A stretch of 64,000 nt of DNA. It comes from Natribaculum breve (GTDB taxonomy: Archaea; Halobacteriota; Halobacteria; Halobacteriales; Natrialbaceae). Made by a program: the position numbers and the translations under genes. Under the pieces are notes generated by a model, which worked only from the letters and a program-made list of their open reading frames with translations, did not search any database and was not told where the DNA came from. The stretch is from NCBI RefSeq assembly GCF_023008585.1, contig NZ_CP095390.1, positions 2,356,001-2,420,000 on the forward strand, written 5' to 3'. Positions 41,520 through 50,170 of the stretch are shown here, piece after piece. How positions within the stretch are numbered: the first letter of the stretch is position 1; the number at the start of each line of letters is the position of its first letter.

Positions 41520-43205
41520 CTAGTCGTCCGCGGGCGCCACGTCGGCGCCCTCGAACGCGCCCTCGGGGACCGTCCCGTCGTCGTTCCAGCCGCGCTCGGC
41601 GTAGTACTCGTCTAGCGCGTCCTCGAACTCGGGGATGTCGTACGGCACCCGGTCGTCGGTCCGATCCATGCCACGCTCGTTGTTGAAGTGACGTTCCAGG
41701 GACACCACGCGAGCACCGACGTCGAGGAGTTCCTCGTAGTCGGCGTCGAGAAGCGTCTCGAGGCGGTCGGGCGTGACGAAGTCCCGGGAGAACTTACAGA
41801 GGACGCCGCTGTCTTTGATCGCGTTGAGGTTCTCCTTCTCGATCACCTTCGGGGGTTTCCCCTCGAGTCCCTCCTTGTCCATCGCCTGCTCCTCGTCGAC
41901 GAGCGGGTACTCGTAGGGGTAAAACTCCGCGTACATGTGGTCGGCCCCGCGGTTGGAGGTCGCAAAGGCGAGTCCCTGTCCGTTGAGGGTGCGGCCGTCG
42001 TGGGCGGGGAACTCCATGCCCTTCACCGTCCAGTTGTCGACCCCGAGGTCGTCGTGACAGCGCTCGACGCCCTCCGCCAGGACGTCGCCGACGCCCTCCC
42101 GGTAGGCGATTTTCTCGACGGTCTCGTGGAGCAACTCGACGTTGCCGAACTCGTCCTCGCTCGCCAGGTAGGCCGCGACCGTGTCGCCACAGGAGATGGT
42201 GTCCATCCCGAGTTCGTCACAGAGTTTGTTCGACTGCATCACGTCGACGATATCGTCGACGCCCGAGTTCGACCCGAACGCCATCACCGTCTCGTACTCG
42301 GGACCTTCCGTCTCGAGGCCGCTTTCCTCGTCTCTGGTGGGGAGTTTGCAGGCGAACGCACAGGCCGAACAGGTCCCCTTCTCGTATTTCTTTTCCTCGA
42401 CGCGGTCGCCGCTGATCCCCGACGCACCCTCGAAGGAAAGTTCCGAGAAGTATCGCGTGGGGAGCGCCTCGACGGCGTTCGCGAACTCCGTCATCGAGGT
42501 GGTTCCCTGGCGTTTCATGATGTGATCGGAGGTGGCCGCCTCGCGGTGGACGTCCATCTGCAGCGGCGGAATCTCGACCTCGCGGGTCGAGTCCCCGTCG
42601 AACGTGATCGCCTTGACGTTCTTCGCGCCGAGGACGGCACCGAGGCCGCCGCGACCGAACGCCCGCTCTCTCGAGGTCATGATCGAGGCGAAACGGACGC
42701 GGTTCTCGCCTGCCGGGCCGATGGTGACGGTGTGTTCGGCCCCGAGGCCGTGTTCGTCCTCGAGGTAGTCACAGATCTCGGAGGTCGTCGCACCCTCGAG
42801 GTCGGGCACCTCCTCGAACTCGACGCCGTCGTCGGTGACGTGGACGACGAGCAGTTCGTCGCTCTCGCCCGTGATCTCGACGGCCCCGTAGCCCGTGGCG
42901 GTGAAGTTCCGAGAGAGAAAGCCGCCGGCGTTCGAGGAGAGCAGGCCGTCGGTCAGCGGCGAGAGCGCCGTCGCCGACATCCGACCGGTGAAACTCATCG
43001 TCGAGTGTTGTAGCGGTCCGGTCGCGAAGTAGAGGCGGTTCTCCGCGCCCAGGGGATCGGCGTCGAAGGGGATCCGGTCGTGGGCGAGTTTCGTCCCGAC
43101 CCCGCGACCGCCGACGAACGACTCGAGGACGTCGTCTACGTCTTCGGTCTCGGCCGTCCGGTCGCCGACGTCGATCGAACACAGCGGTCCCTGTACGTGT
43201 TTCAT
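41520..43205 (-). CDS. Aldehyde:ferredoxin oxidoreductase (tungsten-pterin enzyme)
   Basis: A 561-residue AOR-family enzyme that oxidises aldehydes to acids using a tungsten-bispterin centre and a [4Fe-4S] cluster, passing electrons to ferredoxin. The N-terminal domain has FVGGRGVGTKLAHD and LYFATGPL; the cluster cysteines are in TCSACAFACKLPT (about residues 277-286), with the fourth in SGVLCKFSRD (about 469). The start MKHVQGPLCSIDVG was chosen because longer versions read into non-coding sequence. Bacterial and archaeal AORs differ in substrate range; this one is not assignable further. It converges with the ABC-2 permease. Confidence 0.92.
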   Translation of the reverse strand: MKHVQGPLCSIDVGDRTAETEDVDDVLESFVGGRGVGTKLAHDRIPFDADPLGAENRLYFATGPLQHSTMSFTGRMSATALSPLTDGLLSSNAGGFLSRNFTATGYGAVEITGESDELLVVHVTDDGVEFEEVPDLEGATTSEICDYLEDEHGLGAEHTVTIGPAGENRVRFASIMTSRERAFGRGGLGAVLGAKNVKAITFDGDSTREVEIPPLQMDVHREAATSDHIMKRQGTTSMTEFANAVEALPTRYFSELSFEGASGISGDRVEEKKYEKGTCSACAFACKLPTRDEESGLETEGPEYETVMAFGSNSGVDDIVDVMQSNKLCDELGMDTISCGDTVAAYLASEDEFGNVELLHETVEKIAYREGVGDVLAEGVERCHDDLGVDNWTVKGMEFPAHDGRTLNGQGLAFATSNRGADHMYAEFYPYEYPLVDEEQAMDKEGLEGKPPKVIEKENLNAIKDSGVLCKFSRDFVTPDRLETLLDADYEELLDVGARVVSLERHFNNERGMDRTDDRVPYDIPEFEDALDEYYAERGWNDDGTVPEGAFEGADVAPADD

Positions 43206-43361
43206 ACTACCACTGTGATGGACACGAGCGCAAAACGGTACCGGTTTTTCGGGATACTCCGCCTCGAGACGGCGGCGAGCGCGTGCCGATCGACTCGGGC
43301 GCGCCAGCGTCTCCTCCTGGTGAAACAACGCTTAATGCGCCGGGGCGGGACCATCGGATAG

Positions 43362-43934
43362 ATGGTGCGCCACGACTCAGCCGCCGACGTCTATCGGCAG
43401 GCGTTGCCGGTCATCCTCGTCAGTCTCGTGGCAGGGCTGTTCGCCGGAACGTTACTCGGCACGGAATCCATGCGCGAGGGGATCGAGAGCGTTCCCGGCC
43501 TCCTCCTCTTGCTCCCCGCGTTTCTCGCCACGCGCGGCGGCGTCTACGGCCCGCTCGGAGCCCGCCTCTCGAGCGGGCTCCACCAGGGGCTGATCAGCCC
43601 CCACTTCGAGTGGAACGACCGGCTCCGGAACGCGGTCGTCGCCTCGTTTCTCAACGGGATGATCGTCTCGATTCTCATCGCGTTTCTCGCGTACGTCGTC
43701 CTGCTGGCGTTCGGCCGCTCCGGCAACTTGCTCGAGCTCGTGTTCATCCTGACGATCGCCGGCTTCCTCAGTGCCGTGACGATGCTCGGCGTCCTGCTCG
43801 CCGTGATCTTCAGGGGGTATCGCCGTGGCGTCGACCCCGACAACATCGTCGGTCCCGTCGTGACGACCGTCGGCGACGTCTTCGGCGTCGCGTTCCTGCT
43901 CGTCGCCGTCGAGATCACGGAGGTGATCCTGTGA
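43362..43934 (+). CDS. MgtE-like divalent cation transporter half, subunit 1
   Basis: A 190-residue integral membrane protein with five hydrophobic segments and the MgtE transmembrane signature: LLLLPAFLATRGGVYGPLGARLSS, and VDPDNIVGPVVTTVGDVFG near the end, where acidic residues line the Mg2+ path. It lacks the N-terminal and CBS regulatory domains of bacterial MgtE. The next gene encodes a matching partner overlapping by four bases (GTGA), so the two probably form one transporter. Confidence 0.85.
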   Translation: MVRHDSAADVYRQALPVILVSLVAGLFAGTLLGTESMREGIESVPGLLLLLPAFLATRGGVYGPLGARLSSGLHQGLISPHFEWNDRLRNAVVASFLNGMIVSILIAFLAYVVLLAFGRSGNLLELVFILTIAGFLSAVTMLGVLLAVIFRGYRRGVDPDNIVGPVVTTVGDVFGVAFLLVAVEITEVIL

Positions 43935-44512
43935 CCGAAGGGGGAGACGACGGCGAGTTCGTCGACGAGTGGACCGTCTCGAACATCGTCACGACGATAG
44001 TCCCGCTTCTGGCCGTCCTCTCGGTGCTCCAGATGGGCTCTGGCTCCGTTCTCGAGCGCTTCGAGGAACAGCTGCTCACCCAGCCCTCGCTGCTCGTGCT
44101 CGTCCCCGTGATGATCGGGACCGCGGGCAACCTGGGGTCGATCATGTGCGCGCGGCTGTCGACCCAGCTTCACCTGGGCGTCCTCGAGTTCTCGCCCGAC
44201 AATCCGAACGTGCGGGCGAACGTCGCGGCCGTATTCGGTCTCGCCGTGACGGTCTTTTTCCTGCTCGGCGTCGCGTCGTGGGCCATCGGCCGCCTGCTCG
44301 GCGGTTCGCTCGGGCTCGGGACGCTTCTGTTCATCACGATGGTCTCGGGTATGCTGCTGGCCGTCTGGGTCGTGATCGTCAGTTCCGTCGCCGTCTACGT
44401 CTCCTATCGCCTGGGGTACGACCCCGACGACACGACGATCCCCGTCGTCACCAACGTCTCCGACGTCACCGGCGTCTTGATTCTCTTTACTGTGGTCTGG
44501 ATCGTCCTCTAG
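43931..44512 (+). CDS. MgtE-like divalent cation transporter half, subunit 2
   Basis: A 193-residue membrane protein. A short acidic N-terminus (TEGGDDGEFVDEWTV) is followed by five hydrophobic segments and the same family signature as its neighbour: LVPVMIGTAGNLGSIMCARLSTQLHLG and PDDTTIPVVTNVSDVTGVLI. The GTG start overlaps the stop of the previous gene, a coupled arrangement. Two homologous but distinct halves suggest a heteromeric version of the normally homodimeric MgtE pore. An inverted-repeat element begins 20 bases after its stop. Confidence 0.85.
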   Translation: MTEGGDDGEFVDEWTVSNIVTTIVPLLAVLSVLQMGSGSVLERFEEQLLTQPSLLVLVPVMIGTAGNLGSIMCARLSTQLHLGVLEFSPDNPNVRANVAAVFGLAVTVFFLLGVASWAIGRLLGGSLGLGTLLFITMVSGMLLAVWVVIVSSVAVYVSYRLGYDPDDTTIPVVTNVSDVTGVLILFTVVWIVL

Positions 44513-44531
44513 CCAGATCGCCTCGCGTTCG

Positions 44532-44609
44532 TACTGCCGGACAACACGGTTCAGACGTCGATCGCACTCGAGACGCGATCGAGTAGTCACTGACTGTTGT
44601 CCGGTAGTA
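44532..44609 (-). mobile_element. Small inverted-repeat element B (78 bp, uninterrupted)
   Basis: TACTGCCGGACAACA and TGTTGTCCGGTAGTA form the ends. The inner part carries ATCGCACTCGAGACGCGAT with a short stem around CTCGAG. The right flank TCA (44610-44612) is the stop codon of the minus-strand Lrp-type gene; the left flank is TCG, one change from TCA. This is the archetype of the family in this window. Confidence 0.8.
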
Positions 44610-44843
44610 TCAGGGCTCGAACGAGACGTTCGTCACCGTGTCGATCACGCCCGAGACGGCGTGGATCTCGTCGGCGACGACGGTCGGCAGGTCGTCGACG
44701 TCGTCGAGGTCGAGCTGGGCGATGAGGTCGTAGTCGCCGGTCACGATGTGAACCGTCTCGACCGACTCGAGGTCCGCGATCTCGTTTGCAGCCTGTGAGA
44801 CGGCTCCCGCGTCGACGACGACGTGGACGTAGGCGTCTGTCAT
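44610..44843 (-). CDS. Stand-alone Lrp/AsnC effector-binding (RAM) domain protein
   Basis: A 77-residue protein containing only the alpha-beta ligand-binding domain of Lrp/AsnC regulators: AYVHVVVDAGAVSQAANEI, VETVHIVTGDYDLIAQLDL and SGVIDTVTNVSFEP. There is no helix-turn-helix. Such RAM-only proteins assemble into rings and bind amino acids; they may modulate full-length Lrp proteins or enzymes, but the partner here is unknown. Its stop codon abuts the small inverted-repeat element. Confidence 0.88.
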   Translation of the reverse strand: MTDAYVHVVVDAGAVSQAANEIADLESVETVHIVTGDYDLIAQLDLDDVDDLPTVVADEIHAVSGVIDTVTNVSFEP

Positions 44844-44976
44844 GAGTCTGGGATCCGTACACCGACCGTTCGAATATCGCTTTCACCTGCGACAAATATT
44901 AACACATGTCGATGTCCGTGACGGACGTGCTCGAGTCCGTCGCGATCGGAGCGACCCGGCGGTTCGCGGGTGCCGA

Positions 44977-45777
44977 TCACCCGAGCGAATCCGGCGGATC
45001 CGGCAGCTTCGCCTGTTCGTCCGGGTCGTGGTGGACGATCACCTCGGCGTCGTCGAGCCGCGCCCGCGTTCGCACGGTCTGGATCGACTCGAGCGACTCC
45101 TCGAGCGACCACGCGAACGAGGGGACGAGGTCCCGCTCGTAGCCGGCCCGGCTGTTTGCGACGTCGGCCGCGAGGAGGACGTTCCCGGAGTCGAGTTCGA
45201 CCGACAGCGACTGGTGGCCCGGCGTGTGTCCCGGCGTCGGGAAGACGACGACGCTCCCGTCGCCGAAGAGGTCGTACTCGCCCGTGATCGCGGTCACGTC
45301 ACGCGACGGCGCGCGGAGCGGGGAGATGTCGCCCTCGAGGTAGAACAGCCGCTGGACGCCGTCGGGCCAGAAGGCGTACCGGAGTTCCTCTTTCCGGACG
45401 ACCACCTCGGCGTCGGGAAACGAGTCGACGTTGCCCGCGTGGTCCGTGTGCAGGTGCGAGAGGACGACGTAGTCGACGTCCTCGGGTTCGTACCCCAGCG
45501 CGTGGAGGTGGTCGGTCGGCGACTGGCCGACGTCGAGGTCGAGCGTCTCCAGGAAGTCGACCATGTGGGGTGCGCCGTTCGGACCGTAGCTTTCGGGGTC
45601 GTCGGCCATCTCGCGGCTGATCCCCGTATCGAACAGCACCAGCCCGTCCGGGTGCTCGAGCAGGTAGCACGGACACCAGCCGACGTACGGTTCGCCGGGA
45701 TTCTGTAGCTGGACGGCGGCGCTGTAGTCGAACGTCCACTCGGCGGTGTTCAGGCGGTAGAGGCTGGTGACTGTCAC
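44977..45777 (-). CDS. Metallo-beta-lactamase-fold hydrolase (AHL-lactonase-like)
   Basis: A 266-residue protein with the binuclear metal site: VVLSHLHTDHAGN (HxHxDH), a His in FPTPGHTPGHQSLS, Asp in LLAADVANSRAGY and a terminal His in EVIVHHDP. The layout, with an N-terminal LFDTGIS and no extra domains, resembles N-acyl-homoserine-lactone lactonases. Haloarchaea are not known to rely on AHL signals, so the natural substrate may be another lactone or ester. It lies downstream of the antiporter gene, with an inverted-repeat element between. Confidence 0.82.
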   Translation of the reverse strand: MTVTSLYRLNTAEWTFDYSAAVQLQNPGEPYVGWCPCYLLEHPDGLVLFDTGISREMADDPESYGPNGAPHMVDFLETLDLDVGQSPTDHLHALGYEPEDVDYVVLSHLHTDHAGNVDSFPDAEVVVRKEELRYAFWPDGVQRLFYLEGDISPLRAPSRDVTAITGEYDLFGDGSVVVFPTPGHTPGHQSLSVELDSGNVLLAADVANSRAGYERDLVPSFAWSLEESLESIQTVRTRARLDDAEVIVHHDPDEQAKLPDPPDSLG

Positions 45778-45826
45778 ACTCGGGATACGTACCGGGCGAA
45801 CAAAAACGCTCTACCGCTGTCTCTCA

Positions 45827-45934
45827 TACTGCCGGACAAAACGGTTCAGACATCGATCGCACTCGAGACGCTGTCGCCGACGGCGACAGCAGTCGAGACG
45901 CGATCGAGTCTTCACTGACTGTTGTCCGGTAGTA
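45827..45934 (-). mobile_element. Small inverted-repeat element C (108-bp variant)
   Basis: Same ends as element B (TACTGCCGGACAAAA and TGTTGTCCGGTAGTA), flanked by perfect TCA repeats (45824-45826, 45935-45937). The right TCA is the stop codon of the antiporter gene. It is 30 bases longer than B owing to an extra hairpin CTGTCGCC-gac-GGCGACAG and a repeated TCGAGACGC. Confidence 0.8.
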
Positions 45935-47818
45935 TCATGCCGGCGCACCGCAGCGCTCGATCGCTTCGCGAACCGCTTCGGTTCGACCGATGAACGTCAC
46001 GTGATCGCCGCGCTCGAGTTCGAGGTTCGGATCCGGGACCTCGTTGTCGCCGTCCCGGCTCACGAGCGCGATGAGCACGCCGTTTGGCAACCTGTCGTCG
46101 ATGTCGGCGATCTTCTCGCCGACGACGGCGTCGTCCGTCACTTCGACCTCCTGGACGTCACCGGAGCGACCGAGTTCGGTCATCCAGTTCGAGAGTGCGG
46201 GGCGTTCGATCACGTTGTCGATCGCCCACGCGGTCGACTCCGCCGCGGAGATGGTGCGGACGCCGAGTTCCTCGAACGCGTCGACGTTCGACGGGTTGTT
46301 CGCCCGGGCGATCACCGTCTCCGCGTCGAACTTCGATTTGGCGAGCTGGGCGATGAGGAGGTTCGTGTCGTCGTCGCCGGTCGCCGCGACGATGATCCGG
46401 GCGTTCTCGCCGCCGGCCGAGCGCAACACCTCGGTGTCGGTTCCGTCACCCTCTCGGACGGTGAACCCGTCCTCGCGCGCCCGCTCGAGGGAGTCTCTGT
46501 CCTTCTCGATCAGGACCACGTTTTCGCCGCGCGCTTCCAGTCGTTCTGCCAGCAGGCGGCCGACTCTGCCGCTGCCGACGATGAGTACACGCATTGGTAT
46601 CACTTCCAGTCGTTCCGCGATCTGCCGGGCGAAGCCGCCCTCGAGGACGACCGTCACGAAGATGACGAGAAAGACGGTCCCGACGAGCAACTCCGCGCCG
46701 GTCTCGTTGGTCGGTGCCTCTGGTGCCTGCAGGCGGATCGCAAACAGCGTCGCGACCGACGCCGGAATGATCCCCCGCGGGCCGACGAAGCTCACGAACA
46801 GTTTCTCCCTGGTGGTAAACCGCTCTCCCATCGTCGAGAGGAAGACGAGTAACGGCCGGAGGACGACCATTACGATCAAGACGACGGCGACGCCGCCCAG
46901 GCCGAGCGCGAACAGCTGGTCGAACTCGAGCAGCGCCGCGAGCGTGATGAAGACGAACGAGAGGACGATCAGCGTCACGTCGCCTTTGAACGCCTCGATA
47001 TCCTCCTCGTACGGCAGGTTGGCGTTGCCGAGGATCAACCCGGCGGTCGCCGCGGCGGCGACGCCCGCCTCGGAGAACACCCAGTCTGCGGCACCGAAGG
47101 CGACGACCGCGCCCGCGAGCGTGAGCAGCCGGGCGTTTCGCGGTGCGTCGTCGGGCGAGACGTCGACGTACTGCAGGACGTACCAGACGACCGCCGCGAC
47201 CGCGAGGCCGACGAGGAGGCCGGTGCCGAGACGCTCGGCGAACAGCCGGACGTAGATGCCGGCGTTGAGTTCCCGAACCGTCATCGCCTTGAACATCACG
47301 ATCGCGAGGATCGCCGCGGTGACGTCGTTGACGATCCCTTCGGTCTCGAGGGCCGCCGCGACCCGGTCGCGAACGGGGACGACTTTGAGAATCGGCGTGA
47401 CGACGGTCGGTCCCGTCGCGACGAGCAGCGCGCCGATCAGCAGTGCGATGTCCCAGCCTGCGCCGAGCAGGAAGTGGACGGCTGTAGCCGTCCCGAACAG
47501 CGCGATCGCCGCCCCGATCGTGATCAACCGCAGCACGGCCGCCGGTGCCTCCCTGATTTTCTCGAATTTGAGGTGGAACGCGCCCTCGAAGACGATGATC
47601 GCGACGCTCAGTCCGACGATCGTCGACAGCCCGCTGCTGCCGCCGAAGGACTCGACCGTGAGCACACCGAGTCCTTCCGGACCGATCGCGACGCCCGAGA
47701 GGATGAGAAACAGGACGCTCGGGATCTGCAATTTCGCCGAGAGAAGCTGTGAGAGCACGCCGAGTCCGATGATGGCGGCGACGAGGACGATCAGGTCGCC
47801 GGTCGCTTCCGTAGCCAT
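45935..47818 (-). CDS. CPA-type cation/proton antiporter with C-terminal RCK (TrkA-N/TrkA-C) domains
   Basis: A 627-residue protein. Residues 1 to about 400 have twelve or so hydrophobic segments and CPA antiporter motifs (LLVATGPTVVTPILK, EGIVNDVTAAILAIV with the paired acidic residues, FVSFVGPRGIIPASV). Next come a Rossmann RCK domain (MRVLIVGSGRVGRLLAERL, VIARANNPSNVDAFEELG) and a TrkA-C domain (LERGDHVTFIGRTEAV). This makes a Na+/H+ or K+/H+ exchanger gated by nucleotide or cation binding, a central function in high-salt cells. The stop codon lies on the repeat flanking the inverted-repeat element. Confidence 0.9.
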   Translation of the reverse strand: MATEATGDLIVLVAAIIGLGVLSQLLSAKLQIPSVLFLILSGVAIGPEGLGVLTVESFGGSSGLSTIVGLSVAIIVFEGAFHLKFEKIREAPAAVLRLITIGAAIALFGTATAVHFLLGAGWDIALLIGALLVATGPTVVTPILKVVPVRDRVAAALETEGIVNDVTAAILAIVMFKAMTVRELNAGIYVRLFAERLGTGLLVGLAVAAVVWYVLQYVDVSPDDAPRNARLLTLAGAVVAFGAADWVFSEAGVAAAATAGLILGNANLPYEEDIEAFKGDVTLIVLSFVFITLAALLEFDQLFALGLGGVAVVLIVMVVLRPLLVFLSTMGERFTTREKLFVSFVGPRGIIPASVATLFAIRLQAPEAPTNETGAELLVGTVFLVIFVTVVLEGGFARQIAERLEVIPMRVLIVGSGRVGRLLAERLEARGENVVLIEKDRDSLERAREDGFTVREGDGTDTEVLRSAGGENARIIVAATGDDDTNLLIAQLAKSKFDAETVIARANNPSNVDAFEELGVRTISAAESTAWAIDNVIERPALSNWMTELGRSGDVQEVEVTDDAVVGEKIADIDDRLPNGVLIALVSRDGDNEVPDPNLELERGDHVTFIGRTEAVREAIERCGAPA

Positions 47819-47968
47819 AGTTACTCCTGATCGTCGACCGACGTTCGCCTGCCGGGTGCGTCTTTCGGACTCATTCCCTGTCGGGAGAGAGTGACTACAG
47901 GGGCTTAAACATCGTTCTTCGTCGTCACGATCGGCGACGAATCGGACGGGCCGACTCGAGTGTCCCGA

Positions 47969-49963
47969 TCAGTCGGCCGGTTCGGCCTGCGACTCGCGTC
48001 CGCGCTCCGGGTAGATGTCCGCGACCTCGTCGGCGAAGCGCTCGAGGATGACCCGACGTTTCTTCTTCATCGTGGGGGTGAGCATCTCGTTTTCCTCGGT
48101 GAACTCCCGTGGCACGAGCTGGAACTCCTTGATCCGCTCGTGGGGTTCGAAGTTCTCGTTGACCGCGTCGACCTCCCGCTTGACGAGACGCTGTACCTCT
48201 TCGTGGTCGACCAGCCGCTCGCGACTCGCCACGTCGCCGTCGACCGCGTCCTCGAGGTACTCGAAGTTGGGGACGATCAGCGCGCCGACGAACTTCTCGC
48301 CGTCGCCGACGACCAGACACTGTTCGACGACCTGGCTCTTGGCGAACGAGTCCTCGATCGGCGCGGGGGCGACGTTCTTGCCGGTCGAGAGCACGAGGAT
48401 CTGCTTTGCGCGCTCGCGGAAGACGACGTAGCCGTCGGGCCGGACGTTGACGATATCGCCGGTCCGGAACCACCGCTTGCCGTCTTCGTCCTCGGTGAAC
48501 GCTCGCTCGGTCGCCTCCGGATCGTTCCAGTAACCGTCGGTCACGTTCGGCCCGCACACGAGCAACTCGCCGAGGTCGCCGAGGGTGTCGTCTGCGGTCT
48601 CTGCGGGGACGACCGACTTGTCGACCGTGATCTCACAGCCCTCGACCGGGACGCCGATCGTGCCGATCTTCGGCTCCTCGGGCGGGTTGGTCGTGACGAC
48701 CGGTGCCGTCTCGGTGAGTCCGTATCCCTCGTAGATCGGCAGTCCCATCCCGTGATAGAGGGTACACAGCTCCGGCGACAGCGTCCCGCCACCGCTGACC
48801 AGGAACTCGACGTTCCCGCCGAGCGCTTCTTTGACCTGGCTGAACACCAGGTTGTCCGCGACCGTCATCTTCAGTTTCAGGCCCAGGCCAGGGCTGTCCG
48901 ATCGGTAGTACGCCTTGCTGACGTCCGTCGCCCACTCGAAGATGCGCTCTTTGAGCGGCGACTCGCTGGCCTGTTCGCGGATGGCGTCGTAGATCTTCTC
49001 GTAGACCCGCGGGACGCTCGTTGCGGTCGTCGGCTCGACGAGCTGGAAGTCCTCCTGGAGCGTGTCGGCGCTCTCCGCGTAGGCCACGCACGCCCCGCTC
49101 GCGAACATGACGAAGTGCCCCGCCGTCCGCTCGAAGACGTGCGCCAGCGGCAGGTACGAGACCGCCTCGGTCTCCTCGTCGATCGACGGCGACCCGTCCG
49201 GTTTGCCCGGTCGCGGGCCGTAGCGTCGGTACACCTGGTTGACGTTCGCCCTGAAGTTGCGGTGGGTCAGCTTTACGCCCTTCGGCCGTCCCGTCGTCCC
49301 GCTCGTGTAGATCAGACTCGCCAGGTCGTCTACGTCGGTCTCGTCGATCCACGACCGGTAGGCCTCGAGGTCGAACGTCTCCGCCCCGCGCTCGTAGACG
49401 TCCGCGAGCGTGTAGACGTCCGCCATTCCGTCGTACTCCGGCCCGAGTTCGTCCATCACGACGACGAACTCGAGGTCGAGGTCGTCGTCGACCTCGAGGA
49501 CGCGCTCGAGTAGCGCCTCGTTCTCGACGACGACGGCCGTCGCCCCGGGGTCGTCGAGCAGGTAGCGAACCTGGTTCGGCGAGGAGCTCCGGTAGACGGT
49601 CGTCACGACGGCACCCGCCGCGAGGAGCGCGAAGTCGGACTGGGCCCACTCCATCCGCGTCCCCGCGAACATCGCCACGCGGTCGCCGGTCTCGACGCCG
49701 AGCGTTCGGAACCCGCTCGCGAGGTTCCTGACGACCTCGCGCATCTCGGCGTACGAAAGCGTCGCGTACTCGCCGCCGGGTGCCGACTCGAACGCCGTCC
49801 CGGCGAGCGTTCGGTCGTACACGCCTCCCTTGTACCGCTGTGCTGGTCGGTTTGCGTTTCGCTCGGCGCTCCGCTCGAACGTCCGTCCGAGCGTCTCGAG
49901 TTCGATCACGTCGTCGTCGAACGCTCGTTCTGACTCCCGTCGTTCCATGGGTTGGCGTGCCAT
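47969..49963 (-). CDS. Long-chain fatty-acid--CoA ligase (AMP-dependent synthetase), paralogue 1
   Basis: A 664-residue ANL ligase. LASLIYTSGTTGRPKGVKLTH is the AMP-binding motif; YEGYGLTETAPVV, WFRTGDIVNVRPDGYV and the lysine in LVLSTGKNVAPAPIED follow. The length and the late motif order match long-chain (FAA1/FadD15-like) ligases. The neighbour at 50171 is a close paralogue along most of its length. The ATG giving MARQPMERRESER is used here; a TATAATT box about 20 bases upstream would instead favour the ATG five codons later. It activates long-chain acids for oxidation or lipid recycling. Confidence 0.9.
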   Translation of the reverse strand: MARQPMERRESERAFDDDVIELETLGRTFERSAERNANRPAQRYKGGVYDRTLAGTAFESAPGGEYATLSYAEMREVVRNLASGFRTLGVETGDRVAMFAGTRMEWAQSDFALLAAGAVVTTVYRSSSPNQVRYLLDDPGATAVVVENEALLERVLEVDDDLDLEFVVVMDELGPEYDGMADVYTLADVYERGAETFDLEAYRSWIDETDVDDLASLIYTSGTTGRPKGVKLTHRNFRANVNQVYRRYGPRPGKPDGSPSIDEETEAVSYLPLAHVFERTAGHFVMFASGACVAYAESADTLQEDFQLVEPTTATSVPRVYEKIYDAIREQASESPLKERIFEWATDVSKAYYRSDSPGLGLKLKMTVADNLVFSQVKEALGGNVEFLVSGGGTLSPELCTLYHGMGLPIYEGYGLTETAPVVTTNPPEEPKIGTIGVPVEGCEITVDKSVVPAETADDTLGDLGELLVCGPNVTDGYWNDPEATERAFTEDEDGKRWFRTGDIVNVRPDGYVVFRERAKQILVLSTGKNVAPAPIEDSFAKSQVVEQCLVVGDGEKFVGALIVPNFEYLEDAVDGDVASRERLVDHEEVQRLVKREVDAVNENFEPHERIKEFQLVPREFTEENEMLTPTMKKKRRVILERFADEVADIYPERGRESQAEPAD

Positions 49964-50170
49964 GGAACTACACTCTCATGAATTATAGGGATGGTTATGG
50001 CCAAAAACGTGATATTACTGTACTTCTATCGGGTAACGGTGAGTAAAAATCCGCTCGAGTAGGCGGCTTCTCTCGTAGTTTCCTTACTCTATCGGATACT
50101 TCCTCGCTCTCGATAGTCCCGTTCTCGATGGTCTCGTTCGAGCGGGACGACGAGCGACGGAACGTGGCTC

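Noticed and set aside
44906..45142. 78-codon plus-strand frame MSMSVTDVLESVA
   Set aside because: The first 25 residues look plausible and a TATA-like box is near, but the rest is antisense to the lactonase-like gene and Ser-rich.
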